A stretch of DNA of 64,000 nucleotides from Streptomyces pseudovenezuelae (GTDB lineage Bacteria > Actinomycetota > Actinomycetes > Streptomycetales > Streptomycetaceae). How positions within the stretch are numbered: position 1 is the stretch's first letter; every line of letters begins with the position of its first letter. The stretch lies in NCBI RefSeq assembly GCF_001513955.1, contig NZ_KQ948151.1, positions 245,479 through 309,478 of the forward strand, given 5' to 3'. The notes beneath the pieces were generated by a model, which saw nothing but the letters and a program-made list of their open reading frames with translations, searched no databases and was not told the origin of the DNA. The translations under genes were made by a program, and so were the position numbers. Shown one piece after another: positions 61,852 through 64,000 of the stretch.

Positions 61852-64000
61852 ATGCCCTCTGTAACGCGCCGGTCCATCCTGCGCTCGGCCATAGCCGTGG
61901 CGCTGGCACCCACCCTCGGCTCGGCGCTTCTGCCGGGGCTCGCTCCCGCGGCGTCGGCCGCCGTCTCGTGGACCGCCAAGTGGATCTGGGCTCCTTCCAG
62001 TTCGGCGAACCAGTGGGTCGCGTTCCGCAGATCGTTCACTCTGAGCTCCGCGCCGTCGAAGGCGGTGACGCAGATCGCCGCGGACTCCAAGTACTGGCTG
62101 TGGGTCAACGGCGCGCTCGTCGTCTTCGACGGCCAGCTCAAGCGCGGTCCCAACCGCACCGGCACCTACTACGACGAGATCGACCTCGCCCCGTACCTCA
62201 CGAGCGGCAGCAACACGGTGGCGCTGCTGGTGTGGTACTTCGGCAAGCAGGGCTTCTCGCACAGCAGCAGCGGCAAGGGCGGTCTGCTGTTCCAGTCCGA
62301 CATCACCACCGGTTCCACCACCACCCGGGTCGTCAGCGACACCAGCTGGAAGCACACCGTCCACCCGGGCTACTCCGACAACACCAGCGGCACCCAGGTC
62401 AACTTCCGCCTGCCGGAGTCGAACGTCTACTACGACGCCCGCAACGCCACCGCCCTGACGGCCTGGGAGACGGCCGGCTTCAACGACAGCGCGTGGAGCG
62501 CACCGACCGACTTCGGAGCCGCGGGCGCCGCGCCCTGGAACGATCTCGTGCAGCGACCGGTCCCGCAGTTCCGCTACTCGGGCCTGAGGTCCTACAGCAA
62601 TGCGGCGTCGCTGCCGTCCACAGGGCAGGGCGCCACCGCCATCACCGCCACCTTGCCCTCGAACCTGCAGGTCACGCCCTATCTGAAGGTCAACGCTCCG
62701 GCCGGCGCGGTGATCGGCATGCAGACCGACCACTACGCCGACGGCGACGGCCTGACCGGCCTCACACCCGGGGCGGAGAACAACATGCGCGCCACCTACG
62801 TGTGCGCAGGCGGGGTCCAGGAGTTCGAGGCGCTGGCCTGGATGAGCGGCACGGCGGTGAAGTACACGATCCCCGCCGGCGTCACCGTCCTGGACCTGAA
62901 GTACCGGGAGTCCGGGTACGACACCGACTTCGCGGGCTCGTTCAGCAGCAGTGACGCCTTCCTCGACAGTCTGTGGGGCAAGGCGGCCCGCACGATGTAC
63001 GTCAACATGCGGGACAACTACATGGACTGCCCCACCCGCGAGCGTGCCCAGTGGTGGGGCGACGTGGTCAACCAGCTCAAGGAAGGCTTCTACACCTTCG
63101 ACACCCGCTCCCACGCGCTCGGAGCGAAGGCGATCTCCCAGCTGGCCGCCTGGCAGAAGTCCGGCGGCGCACTCTACTCGCCGGTCCCCTCGACCATCTG
63201 GACCGCCGAACTGCCCGTCCAGATGCTCGCCTCGGTGTGGGCCTTCGGCACGTACCACCTTTACACAGGCAACGCGGGCGCCGTCTCCGGCACCTACCCG
63301 GCGGTGAAGTCGTACCTCAACCTGTGGAGCCTGGACAGCGACGGCCTGGTCAACCACCGAGCCGGGGACTGGGACTGGGAGGACTGGGGCAGCAACATCG
63401 ACGCCCGCGTCCTGGACAACAGCTGGTACTACCTGGCCCTCGAAACGGCCATCACCCTCGCCGGACTCAGCGGCAACAGCGGTGACGTCGCCGCCTGGCA
63501 GTCCAAGCGCGACAGCATCAAGGCCAACTTCGACCGCGTCCTGTGGAACTCCTCGAAGAACGAATACCGCTCCCCCGGCTACAACGGCGACACCGACGAC
63601 CGCGCCAACGGCCTCGCCGTCGTCGCCGGCCTCGCGCCCGCCTCCCGCCACCGCGCCGTCACCGAGGTGCTGCGCACCCACCTCAACGCCAGCCCCTACA
63701 TGGAGTTCTACGTCCTGGAGGCGCTGTACCTGATGAGCGCGGCCACCGTCGCCGAGGAACGCATGCGCAACCGGTACGCCGCCCAGGTCGCCGACCCCGC
63801 CTGCTACACCCTGTGGGAGATCTGGGACAAGGCCGGCGGCACCGACAACCACGCCTGGAACGGCGGCCCGCTGTACACCCTGTCCGCCTACGCCGCCGGT
63901 GTCCGTCCCACCAAGGCCGGCTGGCAGACGTACGACGTCGTCCCGCAGACCGGCACCCTCACGAAGATCAACACGGTCACCCCGACCGTCAAGGGCGACA
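61852..64000 (+). CDS. Alpha-L-rhamnosidase (GH78-like), Tat-exported, 3' end beyond window
   Basis: Secreted glycosidase that removes terminal L-rhamnose. 716 codons are visible and the gene runs off the right edge. The N-terminus carries a Tat signal (SVTRRSILRSAIAVALAP, then ASAAVSW). A beta-sandwich (about 40-300) precedes the (alpha/alpha)6 barrel. Catalytic elements are NYMDCPTRERAQWWGDVVNQ (acidic residues of the general acid site), DWDWEDWG, and TLWEIWDKAGGTDNHAWNGG with the base Glu and the His-x-Trp motif. ATG at 61852 follows TAGGAG. The CPxRER variant and ordering fit Bac_rhamnosid proteins. Substrate could be plant or microbial rhamnosides. Confidence 0.9.
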   Translation, partial: MPSVTRRSILRSAIAVALAPTLGSALLPGLAPAASAAVSWTAKWIWAPSSSANQWVAFRRSFTLSSAPSKAVTQIAADSKYWLWVNGALVVFDGQLKRGPNRTGTYYDEIDLAPYLTSGSNTVALLVWYFGKQGFSHSSSGKGGLLFQSDITTGSTTTRVVSDTSWKHTVHPGYSDNTSGTQVNFRLPESNVYYDARNATALTAWETAGFNDSAWSAPTDFGAAGAAPWNDLVQRPVPQFRYSGLRSYSNAASLPSTGQGATAITATLPSNLQVTPYLKVNAPAGAVIGMQTDHYADGDGLTGLTPGAENNMRATYVCAGGVQEFEALAWMSGTAVKYTIPAGVTVLDLKYRESGYDTDFAGSFSSSDAFLDSLWGKAARTMYVNMRDNYMDCPTRERAQWWGDVVNQLKEGFYTFDTRSHALGAKAISQLAAWQKSGGALYSPVPSTIWTAELPVQMLASVWAFGTYHLYTGNAGAVSGTYPAVKSYLNLWSLDSDGLVNHRAGDWDWEDWGSNIDARVLDNSWYYLALETAITLAGLSGNSGDVAAWQSKRDSIKANFDRVLWNSSKNEYRSPGYNGDTDDRANGLAVVAGLAPASRHRAVTEVLRTHLNASPYMEFYVLEALYLMSAATVAEERMRNRYAAQVADPACYTLWEIWDKAGGTDNHAWNGGPLYTLSAYAAGVRPTKAGWQTYDVVPQTGTLTKINTVTPTVKGD

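Noticed and set aside
61579..63852. Minus-strand open frame of 757 codons opposite the rhamnosidase
   Set aside because: Gly/Val-rich mirror of a coding strand. The plus strand has a Tat signal and GH78 motifs.

Overview
The window is high-GC actinobacterial chromosome and reads as Streptomyces. The evidence is strong G/C bias at third codon positions, many GTG starts, an AfsR-type SARP/NB-ARC/TPR regulator, SpoIIE-type phosphatases fused to anti-sigma-like ATPase domains, a type III polyketide synthase, a twin-arginine signal on a GH78 rhamnosidase, and secreted beta-trefoil proteins. The mix of dispensable catabolic genes, paralogues, decayed genes and IS remnants suggests an accessory or arm-type region. 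I saw no rRNA, tRNA or CRISPR array.

Layout. 1-8.5 kb: 3' part of an FtsX-type ABC permease (minus, cut by the window edge), a DHA2 MFS exporter, a small membrane protein, an SDR with a lost C-terminus, and a GH16-fold protein without a signal peptide. 8.8-13.2 kb: an aspartate-utilisation cluster with a GntR regulator, an Asp/Glu racemase, a dicarboxylate/amino-acid symporter and a divergent aspartase. 13.8-19.1 kb: AfsR-like regulator, IclR regulator and two to three small secreted ricin-type beta-trefoil proteins. 19.4-26.4 kb: NAD-dependent DNA ligase, membrane protein, PucR-type regulator beside an amidohydrolase remnant, and an Lrp regulator divergent from an M20 peptidase. 26.5-29.5 kb: a gene graveyard (ricin-domain remnant, SMP-30 remnant, IS5-like and IS256-like transposase remnants, a possible DUF6262 remnant) around one intact SDR. 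29.6-35.5 kb: Nudix hydrolase, PP2C/SpoIIE regulator, type III PKS, VapC remnant, hypothetical protein.

35.7-49.8 kb is an aromatic-catabolism block. It holds a P450/3Fe-4S ferredoxin/ferredoxin reductase operon (P450 resembling the CYP199 aromatic-acid type), a second PP2C/SpoIIE regulator, and a five-gene operon (extradiol dioxygenase, FAH-family hydrolase, MhpA-like hydroxylase, acetoacetyl-CoA synthetase, DoxX). A divergent TetR gene and an MFS exporter follow. The P450 operon and the dioxygenase operon carry near-duplicate promoter regions with the same paired palindromes, and a TCAA-N2-TTGA core recurs before the MFS gene. I infer one TetR regulon in which the P450 performs an entry step (perhaps O-demethylation), the hydroxylase and dioxygenase open the ring, and FAH plus AacS handle the cleavage products.

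50.0-61.3 kb is a second catabolic block: two alpha/beta hydrolases, a FAD monooxygenase, a 15-codon coupled mini-ORF and an amidohydrolase in one operon; a DUF3500 pseudogene; then a PLP aldolase/deaminase, an SDR and an SMP-30 lactonase in the minus direction, divergent from an aldehyde dehydrogenase. A second TetR gene shares an 18-bp motif with that divergent promoter. 61.9-64 kb: 5' part of a Tat-exported alpha-L-rhamnosidase.
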